Below are positions 8,890 to 18,078 of a stretch of 64,000 nucleotides of DNA, one piece after another; the first letter of the stretch is position 1, and each line of letters starts with the position of its first letter. Source of the stretch: Flavobacteriales bacterium (lineage in GTDB: Bacteria > Bacteroidota > Bacteroidia > Flavobacteriales_F > PHOS-HE28); the NCBI GenBank assembly GCA_016715895.1, contig JADJXH010000003.1:1343501-1407500 (forward strand). The letters are read 5' to 3'. The notes beneath the pieces were generated by a model that saw only the letters and a list, made by a program, of their open reading frames with translations, was not told the DNA's origin and made no database searches. The position numbers were made by a program, and so were the translations under genes.

Positions 8890-11208
8890 ATGCACACCTC
8901 GCTCCTTCCCTTCGCCGCCGGGCTCCTCATGCTCGGCGCACCGGCCCACGCCCAGTTCGTCCTGCGCCACGACGGCAGCCTGCCCGTGACGCGGAACGGC
9001 AACGCCGTCCCGATGGCCTGGGCGGGCGGGCTCAACTGGTGCCAGGTGTCACAGGCCGATCTGGACCAGGATGGTACCAAGGACATCTTCATCTTCGACC
9101 GGGCCGGGGACGAGGTGGTGGTGGTGCTGCACGATGGCGTGCCGGGCAGTACGAACTACAGCTACGACCCCGTGCTGAGCAGCACCTGGCCGTTCAACGA
9201 GCTGGACAGCTGGGCCCTGCTGCGCGACTACAACTGCGATGGCAAGGAGGACCTCTTCGGCTATGTGCCGGGCCAGGGCGGCTTCGGGGTGTACAAGAAC
9301 GTGAGCGATGGCAACGGGCTGGAGTTCGAGCTCGCCTTCAACCTGGTGGGCAGCAACTACGTGCCCACCTGGAGCCCCAACCTGTACGTGACGCAGGTGG
9401 ACGTTCCGGCCATCGACGACATCGACGCCGACGGTGACCTGGACGTGCTCACCTTCAGCATCTTCGGGTCGTACGTGGAGTACCACAAGAACCTCAGCAT
9501 GGAGCTGTACGGCACCTGCGACAGCCTGGTGTACGAGGTGCGCAACCGGTGCTGGGGCTACTTCAGCGAGAACGTGAACAACAACTCCACCCAACTGAAC
9601 CACCCCTGCGGCTTCAACGTGCCGAACCCGGAGTTCCCCCTGGAGCCGGGTGTGATCGCCGAAGCGGTGGAGGCCCTGCAGCAACGCGGTCACCAGGCCG
9701 TGCGCACCCGGGGCGACGAGGTGGTCGACGGGCGATCCGCAGCGCACGTGGGCAGCACCCTGCTGAGCCTCGACCTCGATGGCGACACCGTGAAGGAGCT
9801 GATCCTGGGCGACATCTCCTTCAACACCCTGAACGCCCTGTTCAACGGAGGCGGCCTGAACGACGCGCTGATGGTGGCCCAGGATAGCACCTACCCCGTG
9901 CAGGACGTGCCGGTGTCCCTGCCGGTGTTCCCCGGTGCCTACCACGTGGACGTGAACAACGATGGCAAGCGCGACCTGGTGGTGAGCCCCAACGCCACCA
10001 GCCTGACGCACAACTTCCAGAGCGTTTGGTACTACCTGAACACGGGCACCGATGCGGTGCCGGTGTTCGATCAACAGAGCACCTCCCTCTGGCAGGGTGA
10101 CATGCTGGACTTCGGCGAAGGGGCCTATCCGGTGCCCTTCGACCACAACGGCGACGGGCTGATGGACCTGATCGTGGCCAACTACGGCTACTACAACCCT
10201 GGCGGCGACTACCCCGGCAAGCTGGCGCTGCTGGAGAACACGGGCAGCGCCACGGCACCGGCGTTCACCCTGGTGACGGACGACTACATGAGCTTGAGCA
10301 CGAGCGGCATCGGCGCGGCCATGTACCCGGCCTTCGGTGACCTGGACGGCGACGGGGACAAGGACCTGATCATCGGCGACCTTCAGGGGCGGATGCACTT
10401 CTTCCGCAACACCACCACGGGACCGGTGGCCGCTTTCACGCTGGAGACCCCGAACATCACGGACAACAACGGGGATGTGATGGACGTGGGCCAGTTCGCG
10501 ACGCCGCAGCTCGTCCAGGTGGACAACGACGCCCTGTTGGACCTGATCGTGGGCGAACGCAACGGCAACATCAACTACTTCCGCAATACCGGCACCTCCG
10601 CAGCGCCCATCTGGACCGCCACGGAGGACTCGCTGGGCGGCGTGGTGGTGAACGAGTGGTGGAACGTGACGGGTTACAGCGTGCCCTGGATGTTCCTCAA
10701 CAGCGACGGTGAGCGCGAGCTGGTGGTGGGCTCCGAATCGGGCTGGATCCACCAGTACAAGAACATCGACGGCAACCTGAACGGGGTGTTCACCCTGGTG
10801 GACAGCACCTTCCAGGAGATCCGCGAGGGCATGCGGAGCAGCATGACGCTGGTGGACATCAACGGCGACGGGCACCTGGATGCGTTCACCGGCAATTACC
10901 GGGGCGGCATCGGCTTCTGGCGCAACGACGCGGGCGTGGGCATCAATGGTCCGATGGCCGGTGCCGCGGCCACGCTGACCCTGCGGCCCAACCCGGCCGG
11001 CGACCGTGTGGAGCTGCTGCTCGGCGACGACTTCACCAACGGCATGACGTACCGCGTGGTGGGGCCCACCGGTCAGCTGGTGCTGAGCGGGCGGGTGGAA
11101 CAGGCCCGGCAGGGCATCGACATCAGCCGGCTGAGCCCGGGCGCCTATGCGGTGTGGGTGGAAGGCGGTGCCGTGGCGCAGCGTGGACGCCTGATGGTGC
11201 TGCGGTAG
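8890..11208 (+). CDS. Secreted FG-GAP/VCBS repeat protein with T9SS sorting domain
   Basis: A 772-aa protein with a signal peptide (MHTSLLPFAAGLLMLGAPAH, cleaved near AHA-QF). It carries FG-GAP/VCBS-type calcium-binding blades with DxDxDG loops: DLDQDGTKDIFIFD, DIDADGDLDVL, DVNNDGKRDLVV, DHNGDGLMDLIV, DLDGDGDKDLIIGD, DINGDGHLDAF. These fold into an integrin-alpha-like propeller. The last ~75 residues (LRPNPAGDRVELLLGDDF ... LSPGAYAVWVEGGAVAQ ... LMVLR) form a T9SS type-A sorting domain, so the protein is probably exported across the outer membrane and anchored or released. The substrate is unknown. It is divergent from secDF and convergent with mdh. Confidence 0.85.
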   Translation: MHTSLLPFAAGLLMLGAPAHAQFVLRHDGSLPVTRNGNAVPMAWAGGLNWCQVSQADLDQDGTKDIFIFDRAGDEVVVVLHDGVPGSTNYSYDPVLSSTWPFNELDSWALLRDYNCDGKEDLFGYVPGQGGFGVYKNVSDGNGLEFELAFNLVGSNYVPTWSPNLYVTQVDVPAIDDIDADGDLDVLTFSIFGSYVEYHKNLSMELYGTCDSLVYEVRNRCWGYFSENVNNNSTQLNHPCGFNVPNPEFPLEPGVIAEAVEALQQRGHQAVRTRGDEVVDGRSAAHVGSTLLSLDLDGDTVKELILGDISFNTLNALFNGGGLNDALMVAQDSTYPVQDVPVSLPVFPGAYHVDVNNDGKRDLVVSPNATSLTHNFQSVWYYLNTGTDAVPVFDQQSTSLWQGDMLDFGEGAYPVPFDHNGDGLMDLIVANYGYYNPGGDYPGKLALLENTGSATAPAFTLVTDDYMSLSTSGIGAAMYPAFGDLDGDGDKDLIIGDLQGRMHFFRNTTTGPVAAFTLETPNITDNNGDVMDVGQFATPQLVQVDNDALLDLIVGERNGNINYFRNTGTSAAPIWTATEDSLGGVVVNEWWNVTGYSVPWMFLNSDGERELVVGSESGWIHQYKNIDGNLNGVFTLVDSTFQEIREGMRSSMTLVDINGDGHLDAFTGNYRGGIGFWRNDAGVGINGPMAGAAATLTLRPNPAGDRVELLLGDDFTNGMTYRVVGPTGQLVLSGRVEQARQGIDISRLSPGAYAVWVEGGAVAQRGRLMVLR

Positions 11209-11230
11209 GCACCACCGGGTCGGGAACGGA

Positions 11231-11271
11231 AGCGCCCGCCTTGCGCGCCGATCGGCGTCAAGGCGGGCGCT
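11231..11271. terminator. Bidirectional hairpin terminator between the FG-GAP gene and mdh
   Basis: AGCGCCCGCCTTG pairs with CAAGGCGGGCGCT (13 bp), enclosing a smaller GC-rich hairpin. It sits between two convergent genes whose stops are at 11208 and 11294. T-runs are weak on both sides. Confidence 0.6.
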
Positions 11272-11293
11272 CCGCGTTCGGACCGGGACCGGC

Positions 11294-12235
11294 TCAGGCC
11301 GGCACGTTGTTCATCTTGTCCAGCACGTCCATCACCTCCTTCACGGCTTTGGCGCTGGCGTTGCAGAGCGCCTGTTCGTCCTTGGTGAGCTTGAGCTCGA
11401 TGATGCGCTCGATGCCGTTGCGACCCAGCACCACGGGCACGCCCATGTACACGTCCTTCAGGCCGTACTCACCGGTGAGCCAGGCGCACACGGGGAACAC
11501 GCGCTTCTGGTCGCGCACGATGGCCTCCACCATCTGGGCCGCGGCCGTACCGGGGGCGTACCAGGCGCTGGTGCCGAGCAGGTTCACGATCTCGCCGCCG
11601 CCCTTCTTGGTCCGTTCCACGATGGCGTTGAGCTTGTCCTCGGCGATCAGCTCGGTGACCGGGATGCCGCCCACGGTGGTGTAGCGCGGCAGAGGCACCA
11701 TGGTGTCGCCGTGGCCGCCCATGAGCACCGCCTGGATGTCCTTGGGGCTCACGTTCAGTTCGGTGGCCAGGAAGGCGCGGTACCGGGCCGTGTCCAGGAT
11801 GCCGGCCATGCCGAACACGCGCTGGGCGGGGAACTTGCTGGTGAGGAAGGCGCAATAGGTCATCACATCGAGCGGGTTGCTCACCACGATGATGATCGCC
11901 TCGGGGCTGTGCTTCACCACCTGCTCGGTGACGCTCTTGACGATGTTGGCGTTGGTGGCGATGAGGTCATCGCGGCTCATCCCCGGCTTGCGCGGCAGGC
12001 CGCTGGTGATCACCACCACATCGCTGCCCGCGGTCTTGGCATAGTCGTTCGTGCTGCCGGTGATGCGGCTGTCGAACAGGCTGATGGGCGCGGTCTGCCA
12101 CAGGTCGAGCGCCTTGCCCTCGGCAAAGCCTTCCTTGATGTCGAGCAGCACCACTTCATTGGCGAGCTCCCAACGGGCACAGGCATCGGCGCACGTGGCG
12201 CCCACGTTGCCCGCTCCCACGACGGTGATCTTCAT
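11294..12235 (-). CDS. mdh: Malate dehydrogenase (LDH-like type)
   Basis: A 313-aa NAD-dependent enzyme of the TCA cycle interconverting malate and oxaloacetate. The start MKITVVGAGNVGATCADAC gives the GxGxxG Rossmann motif, with D32 in LLDIKEG suggesting NAD rather than NADP. Substrate-binding arginines R82 and R88 lie in PRKPGMSRDD, R151 in LDTARYR, and catalytic H175 in MGGHGDTMVP. The reading frame extends 62 codons upstream, but conserved sequence begins at the ATG at 12235 and a -7-like box lies between, so the shorter start is chosen. It is divergent from the ECF sigma gene. Confidence 0.96.
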   Translation of the reverse strand: MKITVVGAGNVGATCADACARWELANEVVLLDIKEGFAEGKALDLWQTAPISLFDSRITGSTNDYAKTAGSDVVVITSGLPRKPGMSRDDLIATNANIVKSVTEQVVKHSPEAIIIVVSNPLDVMTYCAFLTSKFPAQRVFGMAGILDTARYRAFLATELNVSPKDIQAVLMGGHGDTMVPLPRYTTVGGIPVTELIAEDKLNAIVERTKKGGGEIVNLLGTSAWYAPGTAAAQMVEAIVRDQKRVFPVCAWLTGEYGLKDVYMGVPVVLGRNGIERIIELKLTKDEQALCNASAKAVKEVMDVLDKMNNVPA

Positions 12236-12288
12236 GTGTTGACGGTTTGGACGGTTAGGATGAACGCCCGGCCGGGCCGGAGCGGGGG

Positions 12289-12296
12289 CGAAATTA
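12289..12296 (-). promoter_or_regulatory. -7-like promoter element TAATTTCG for mdh
   Basis: TAATTTCG on the minus strand, 53 nt before the mdh ATG; one mismatch (C for T) to TAnnTTTG. Confidence 0.4.
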
Positions 12297-12426
12297 ACCG
12301 AGCCAGGCCGGAGCAGGGTGAGCCCGGTCACCCGGCGGCCTGGAACCCGGCACCGGCGGGAAAAAAGTGACGGGCGGGGGTCGGGCCAGGCATCCTTTTC
12401 GGACGCCTTGCGTCTGTTCATCGTAC

Positions 12427-13101
12427 ATGGCTACCTTGGCATCCACCCAACGTGCCACCATGCCTCCCGGCCTGGCAACCGACCCCATCGAGCATCGTCT
12501 GCCTACCGTGCAGCACGTGGAGGGAGGGCTTGAGCCCGGCTTCGAGCCCATCATCGATGGATGCATCGCAGGCGAACACCGCAGCCAGCAGCGGGTGTAT
12601 GAGCTTTTCTACGGGAAGATGCTGGCCGTATGCCTGCGCTACACCAAGAACACCGACCAGGCGAAGGACATCCTGCAGGACGGCTTCATCAAGGTGTTCC
12701 GCAGCATGGACCGGTTCAACCGGAGCGGCAGTTTCGAGGGCTGGATCCGGCGGATCATGGTGAACACGGCCATCGACCATTTCCGGCGCACGAAGAACGC
12801 CTACCTGCTGCTGGGCGAGGAGCGCAGCATCGAGGATTTCGGCGACCAGGATGAAGAGGACGTGCTGGAGGACAACAGCGGCGAGGAGGAGATGGACCTG
12901 AAGCCGGCGGACGTGATCAATGCCATGCAGAAGCTGACACCGGCCTACCGGACGGTGTTCAACCTGTACGTGTTCGAGGAGATGACCCACAAGGAGATCG
13001 CCGACATGCTCGGCATCAACGTGGGCACCTCCAAGAGCAATCTGGCGAAGGCGAAGAACAACCTGAAAAAGATGCTCAGGAAGGAGCGCAAGCTGCTCTG
13101 A
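12427..13101 (+). CDS. ECF-type RNA polymerase sigma factor
   Basis: A protein of about 224 aa with sigma-70 region 2 (YGKMLAVCLRYTKNTDQAKD, then GFIKVFRSMDRF and FEGWIRRIMVNTAIDHFRR) and region 4 (LTPAYRTVFNLYVFEEMTHK, EIADMLGINVGTSKSNLAKA). Between them is an acidic linker (DQDEEDVLEDNSGEEEMD). This is the usual layout of Bacteroidota RpoE-like ECF sigma factors, which direct polymerase to a dedicated promoter set. Start choice is uncertain: ATG at 12427 or 12460 both leave a 40-60 residue non-conserved leader. The gene is 16 bp upstream of a membrane-anchored PKD/CHU_C protein and probably cotranscribed with it. Confidence 0.92.
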   Translation: MATLASTQRATMPPGLATDPIEHRLPTVQHVEGGLEPGFEPIIDGCIAGEHRSQQRVYELFYGKMLAVCLRYTKNTDQAKDILQDGFIKVFRSMDRFNRSGSFEGWIRRIMVNTAIDHFRRTKNAYLLLGEERSIEDFGDQDEEDVLEDNSGEEEMDLKPADVINAMQKLTPAYRTVFNLYVFEEMTHKEIADMLGINVGTSKSNLAKAKNNLKKMLRKERKLL

Positions 13102-13117
13102 GCGTGGAGAACTTGAC

Positions 13118-14404
13118 ATGAACAAGAACACGTTGGATCCATTCGAGAGGCGGCTGAAGGACTCCCTGGAGGAGTTCGAGGTGCCGTACAACTCGGCCGA
13201 TTGGGCGCAGTTGCAGCGGGCGATGGCGGGTGGCACCGCGCGTTCGCGCCTGAGCAAGGGTGGGCTTCTGGCCCTGCTGCTCACCGGTGGCATGGTCGCC
13301 GCTGGTACCGCGTACTGGCTGACGAGCGATGAGCAGATCGCCGACATGGGGACCTCCCCTGCGGTCACCGTCCGGTCCGATGCGTCCCCCGAGAGTCCCT
13401 CTGCGACGCAAGGCACGGTCGACGGGGAGCCCGAGGGCGGGAAGGTCGATGGTCCGGTCGCCGGGGTCTCCGGTACAGCGGAGGCCGCTTTGCCTGCCAT
13501 GCCGGCCCGCTCCACGACCCCGACAAGCGCGGTGGCCGCGCGCATCGAACGCGGCACGACGACCGGCGCGACGGTGGCGGCCGCTGTGCCCCCCACTGCC
13601 CCGAGCGCCAAGGACGACGGCACCATGGCCTTCAGTGCCAGTGTTTCAGAGGGCTGCCCGGGCACCGCCATCCAATTCACCGCCAACGGCACACCGGACG
13701 ATGCCATCTACCTGTGGAACTTCGGGGACGGCAGCTTCAGCAACCAGGCCCGCCCGGACCACACCTTCGCCAAGTCGGGCAAGTTCGAGGTGATGCTGTC
13801 GGTGTCCAACCCCGGCGGGGGAACGATCCTCAGCAAACCGAGCAGCGACCTCATCGTGATCCACGAAGCACCGGAAGCCTCCTTCAACGCACAGAAAGTG
13901 GAGTACGAGGGGCACATCCCTTCGGTGCACTTCGAGAACCGCTCGATCGGCGGCAAGCACTACGCCTGGGACTTCGGTGACGGCAGCAGTTCGGCCGTGG
14001 CCCATCCGGACCATATCTACCTGAAGAAGGGCGTCTATTCCGTGAAGCTGACGGTGACCAACGAGAACGGATGCATGGACACCCGGGAGCGCGAGATCCG
14101 CATCGAGCGCGACTACAACCTGGACGCACCGCAGAGCTTCTCCCCCAATGGCGACGGCAACGACGACCTGTTCATGCCGGAGGCCCTGCGCACCCTGGGT
14201 GTGCGCTTCAACCTGGTGATCCAGGACGCCGGATCAGGCCGCAAGGTGTATGAGACCGCCGACGCCACCAGGCCCTGGACCGGTCGCGTGGACAACCGCG
14301 GCGAGCTCTGCGCCGCCGGCGAATACGTGTGGATGGCCACCATCAAGGAAGGCGCGCATCTTGGCGATGTGGTCTTCAATGGCAAGGTGAGCCTGGTGCG
14401 CTGA
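13118..14404 (+). CDS. Single-pass membrane protein with PKD domains and gliding-type (CHU_C) C-terminus; possible partner of the sigma factor
   Basis: A 428-aa protein. Residues 1-48 look cytosolic and charged (MNKNTLDPFERRLKDSLEEF), followed by one membrane helix (about 49-68) and a Ser/Thr/Ala/Pro-rich stretch (to about 165). Two PKD-like folds follow (about 170-250 and 255-330, with YLWNFGDGSFSNQ and YAWDFGDGSSSAV). The end (about 345-428, FSPNGDGNDDLFMPEALRTL) is a CHU_C module. The uncleaved-looking internal helix plus cytosolic tail resembles an anti-sigma layout, and it lies 16 bp after an ECF sigma gene, so a regulatory link is plausible. No recognised anti-sigma domain was identified. 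A terminator follows. Confidence 0.75.
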   Translation: MNKNTLDPFERRLKDSLEEFEVPYNSADWAQLQRAMAGGTARSRLSKGGLLALLLTGGMVAAGTAYWLTSDEQIADMGTSPAVTVRSDASPESPSATQGTVDGEPEGGKVDGPVAGVSGTAEAALPAMPARSTTPTSAVAARIERGTTTGATVAAAVPPTAPSAKDDGTMAFSASVSEGCPGTAIQFTANGTPDDAIYLWNFGDGSFSNQARPDHTFAKSGKFEVMLSVSNPGGGTILSKPSSDLIVIHEAPEASFNAQKVEYEGHIPSVHFENRSIGGKHYAWDFGDGSSSAVAHPDHIYLKKGVYSVKLTVTNENGCMDTREREIRIERDYNLDAPQSFSPNGDGNDDLFMPEALRTLGVRFNLVIQDAGSGRKVYETADATRPWTGRVDNRGELCAAGEYVWMATIKEGAHLGDVVFNGKVSLVR

Positions 14405-14420
14405 ACCGAACGACCGACAT

Positions 14421-14450
14421 GAAAGACCCCGCCCCGGCGGGGTCTTTTTC
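14421..14450 (+). terminator. Rho-independent terminator after the sigma factor/PKD operon
   Basis: AAAGACCCCGC pairs with GCGGGGTCTTT around a short CCCG loop, followed by TTC. It begins 17 bp after the stop at 14404. Confidence 0.85.
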
Positions 14451-14502
14451 TTGGAACCCAAGGGTGCCCCGGCATGGGCCGTACCGTGAGGCCGCGAGGT
14501 GC

Positions 14503-14510
14503 GATCTTTG
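14503..14510 (+). promoter_or_regulatory. -7-like promoter element GATCTTTG
   Basis: One mismatch to TAnnTTTG, 46 nt before the ATG at 14556 and downstream of the preceding terminator. Confidence 0.35.
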
Positions 14511-14555
14511 GCCGCCCGGGCGACGGACCGATCCTCTTCCACGTCACTTGCGCGG

Positions 14556-17500
14556 ATGCCCGACCAGAGAACCCACGTGAAGCGGCTGCGTCATTCCCTG
14601 CTTGTCCTGTGCGGCTCGCTCCTGATGAGCAGCGTCGCGTTCGCGCAGCCGGTGGTGCTGATGAACGATGGCGTGGACAGCCTGTGCAATGCCCTGTTCT
14701 ACGATAGCGGGTACAACGGTGATCACGGCAACGGCGAGTACAGTGTGCTGACGTTCTGCCCGGGGATCCCCGGCGCCTTGTCACAGGTGGCCTTCCTCCA
14801 GTTCCAAGTGGGTCCCGGCGATGTGTTGAACGTGTACGATGGGCCCAACACGGGCTCTCCCCTGCTCGCCTCGGGCACCGGCGGCACCCTTTCGGGGCTT
14901 GTCGTGGCCGCCACAGGGGCCTCGGGATGCCTCACCTTCGAGTTCACGTCGGATGGGGCGGGCGTGGCCCTCGGCTGGGAAGCGCAGATCCTGTGCGATC
15001 AGCCATGCGATGAACCCACGGTCGTGATCGCGCCGCTGGCCGCCGACCCCCTGAAGATCTGTCCTGGCGAAGCCGTGACCTTCGACGCCGGCGGCTCGTT
15101 CGCAGCCCCCGGCCGCATCATCACCTCCTACCTCTGGGATTTTGACGATGGTGCCACCGGCACCTCCGCGCAGGAGGTGCATGTGTTCCCCGCCCCGGGT
15201 GAATACACGGTGACCTTGACCGTCACGGACGACATCGGTTGTGTGAGCGTGAACTACGAGGACGTCAGGGTGCGTGTGGGGACCGTGCCCGAGCTTGACG
15301 TGAGCCTGGGGCCGACCACCATCTGCGATGGTGAAACGGCCACCTTGGTGGGCGCCACGGAGGGTACGGTGTGGACGAACGTACCCCAGCCGTTCGTGGA
15401 TGGCCTCACCGTGCTGCCGGACGGAAGCGGGGTCTCGTACTCGGCCGGGGTGAACATCAGCGGCTTTCCCGCCGGCACCCAGATCACCACCGGTACGGAC
15501 ATCACCCAGGTATGCCTGGTGATGGAGCACTCCTACATCGGCGACCTGTCGGTGACGCTGACCTGCCCGAACGGCACGCAGGTGACGCTCTTCGACGAGT
15601 ATAACCTGGGGACGGGGGCGGGCAACACCTTCCTGGGCGATCCGATCGATCCGGGCACCGGCACTCCGGGCAACGGCTGGCAATACTGCTTCAGCACCAC
15701 CGGTGTGTTCGGCCCGTTCTCCCTGGAGAACGCCGCCGGCAATCACACCCTCTCCACGATCAATCCGGGGAACAGCATGACGCCGGGCAGCTACACCTCG
15801 GAGGATCCCTTCACCGACTTCGTGGGTTGCGACCTCAACGGAACGTGGACCCTGACCATCACGGACAACCTGCTGGCCGACGATGGGTTCATCTTCAGCT
15901 GGTGGATCGATGTGGACCCCTCGCTCTACCCCGCTGTGGTGGAGTTCACCCCGAGCTACGGGGCGGGCTGTGACAGCACCTATTGGTCGGGCCCGGACAT
16001 CGTGTGGAACGGTCCGGGCTGCGACTCGGTGGAAGTGGCGCCGAGCCTTCCCGGCACATACGACTACACGTACACGGTGACCGACGACCACGGCTGCACC
16101 TACGACACGACGCTCACGCTGACCGTGACGCCCTCTCCCACCATCGACGCCACGGCCACCCAGAGCGCCTCATGCAGCGATCCGGTGCAGTTGGATGTGG
16201 ACCTGCTGCCACCGCTGGCGCCGGGCGTACTGGTCTATCAATGGTCCCCGCCGGCCGGGCTCACCAACCCCAACATCCGCGATCCGCTGGCGTCCCCGGC
16301 CCTGCCCACGTGGTACGTGGTGAACGTCTTCATCGCCGGTCACCCGCTCTGCGCAGCGGTGGACAGTGTTCTGGTGAACCCCATCACGGTGCTCGGGAAC
16401 GACAGCGTGGTGACCGATGCGGTGTGCAACGCCGATCCCGGGACGATCCAGGTGATCACCACGGGGACCGGCGGGCCTTGGGACTACACGTGGACGGATG
16501 CGGCGAACGACACCGTCCTTGCCGTGACAGGCGCGAACGGCAGCAGCTTCACCGGCCCCGCCGGCACCTACACGGTGGTGATCGCCGAAGGCCCCAACGG
16601 CAACGGCTGCACGGACACCCTGACGGCCACGATCAATGAACCACCGCCGGTGACCCTCGCGCTGATCGGAAGCGACACCACGATATGCCGCACGGGTACC
16701 GCCATCCTGAACGCCGTCTCCGGCGGGGGATCCGGAGGCGTTCAGCAGCAATGGTCGAACGGGCTTATCGGCAATGGCCCCCATTTGGTGAGCCCTGCGT
16801 CCAACACCACCTACAGCGTGTATGCCCTGGATGTGAACGGGTGCAGCTCGGACACCCTGGAGGTGGCGGTGACCCTGTTGCCCTTCCTGAACTTCAGCCT
16901 TCCGGATACCGTGGTCACCTGTCCGGAGGTCCCGGTCGGCCTGGTGGCGGCCGGCGTGCTGGGCGGCGATGGGGCCTACACCTACGACTGGGGCATGGGC
17001 CCGGGTCCGCTTCCCACGGACACCGTGATCCTCACCAGCACGCAGACCATCTGCATGACGCTGCGCGATGGATGCGAGACCCCGGCGCTGACGCGGTGCA
17101 CGGTGGTGGAGGTGACGCCCATCCCGCCATTGGTGCTCTCGGCGGACAGCACGCTGGGGTGCGAGCCCTTCGCGGTGTGGTTCACCGTGGAGGACACCAC
17201 CGGCGGCGCGCTGGTGGAGTGGGACTTCGGCGATGGCGTCACGGTGGATGGTCCGCCGCAGGTGGGCCATGCCTATGGCGATCCGGGCGGGTTCGACGTG
17301 ACGGCGATCGTCACCTGGCCGAACGGCTGCACGGACACCACCACCATCGTGGACATGATCACGGTGATCGCGCTTCCACAGGCCCTGTTCAGCTGGACAC
17401 CGCAACCGCCCACCATCCTCTGGCCGCATGTGCAGTTCCATGAGGAGAGCGCCGACAATGCCGTCACCTTCGACTGGAACTTCGGCGGGCTGGGCAGCTC

Positions 17501-17915
17501 CACGGACCCCGATCCACTGTTCACCTTCCCCGACCAGTTCGGCGGTACCTATCCGGTGACGCTGCTGGTGACCAACATCCTGGGCTGCCCCGACAGCACC
17601 ACGCGCTGGGTGGAGGTGCGCGACGAGCTCCTGGTCTACGTGCCGAACACCTTCACACCCGATGGCGACGGCCTGAACGAGACCTTCCGGGTGATCGGGA
17701 ACGACATCGATCCCGACGAGTTCGAACTCACCATCTTCGACCGGTGGGGGGCGGTGCTCTTCAGCACCACCGACCCGGCCGAGGCCTGGAACGGCACGGC
17801 CAACAACGCCGGGGGGCCGCTGGTCACCGGTGTGTATCCCTACCTGCTGCGTGTCCGCTCCCTGTACAGCACGGAGTCCCGTGAATACCGCGGCTCCGTG
17901 AACCTGTTGAAATAA
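14556..17915 (+). CDS. Large secreted adhesin-like protein: CUB-like, PKD, P-domain-like and gliding-type C-terminal domains
   Basis: A 1119-aa protein. The signal peptide is MPDQRTHVKRLRHSLLVLCG, cleaved near AFAQ. Next come a CUB-like domain (about 35-145), a PKD domain (about 160-245, ITSYLWDFDDGATGTS), and a region like the proprotein-convertase P domain (about 275-445, VCLVMEHSYIGDLSVTLTCP ending DGFIFSWWIDVDPSLYP). Ig/PKD-like segments follow (LVEWDFGDGVTVDGPPQVGH), ending in a CHU_C C-terminus from about 1030 (VPNTFTPDGDGLNETFRV). CHU_C domains mark T9SS-exported surface proteins, including gliding adhesins. The ATG at 14556 was chosen over an upstream one because it directly precedes a good signal peptide. 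It is a shorter paralogue of the next gene. Confidence 0.85.
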   Translation: MPDQRTHVKRLRHSLLVLCGSLLMSSVAFAQPVVLMNDGVDSLCNALFYDSGYNGDHGNGEYSVLTFCPGIPGALSQVAFLQFQVGPGDVLNVYDGPNTGSPLLASGTGGTLSGLVVAATGASGCLTFEFTSDGAGVALGWEAQILCDQPCDEPTVVIAPLAADPLKICPGEAVTFDAGGSFAAPGRIITSYLWDFDDGATGTSAQEVHVFPAPGEYTVTLTVTDDIGCVSVNYEDVRVRVGTVPELDVSLGPTTICDGETATLVGATEGTVWTNVPQPFVDGLTVLPDGSGVSYSAGVNISGFPAGTQITTGTDITQVCLVMEHSYIGDLSVTLTCPNGTQVTLFDEYNLGTGAGNTFLGDPIDPGTGTPGNGWQYCFSTTGVFGPFSLENAAGNHTLSTINPGNSMTPGSYTSEDPFTDFVGCDLNGTWTLTITDNLLADDGFIFSWWIDVDPSLYPAVVEFTPSYGAGCDSTYWSGPDIVWNGPGCDSVEVAPSLPGTYDYTYTVTDDHGCTYDTTLTLTVTPSPTIDATATQSASCSDPVQLDVDLLPPLAPGVLVYQWSPPAGLTNPNIRDPLASPALPTWYVVNVFIAGHPLCAAVDSVLVNPITVLGNDSVVTDAVCNADPGTIQVITTGTGGPWDYTWTDAANDTVLAVTGANGSSFTGPAGTYTVVIAEGPNGNGCTDTLTATINEPPPVTLALIGSDTTICRTGTAILNAVSGGGSGGVQQQWSNGLIGNGPHLVSPASNTTYSVYALDVNGCSSDTLEVAVTLLPFLNFSLPDTVVTCPEVPVGLVAAGVLGGDGAYTYDWGMGPGPLPTDTVILTSTQTICMTLRDGCETPALTRCTVVEVTPIPPLVLSADSTLGCEPFAVWFTVEDTTGGALVEWDFGDGVTVDGPPQVGHAYGDPGGFDVTAIVTWPNGCTDTTTIVDMITVIALPQALFSWTPQPPTILWPHVQFHEESADNAVTFDWNFGGLGSSTDPDPLFTFPDQFGGTYPVTLLVTNILGCPDSTTRWVEVRDELLVYVPNTFTPDGDGLNETFRVIGNDIDPDEFELTIFDRWGAVLFSTTDPAEAWNGTANNAGGPLVTGVYPYLLRVRSLYSTESREYRGSVNLLK

Positions 17916-18078
17916 GGGCGCTCCACGGGTCGTGCAGTGCCGTTGGATCAACGGCATCGGATCGGCGGCCCACGCGTTCGTCGACCACAACAGCGGGCTC
18001 GTCCAGATCCCGAGGCGCATGTGAGGAAGGCGGTTAGCTTCACGCGGCGCGCCCGAGCGCAGCAACCGCCCGCATGCA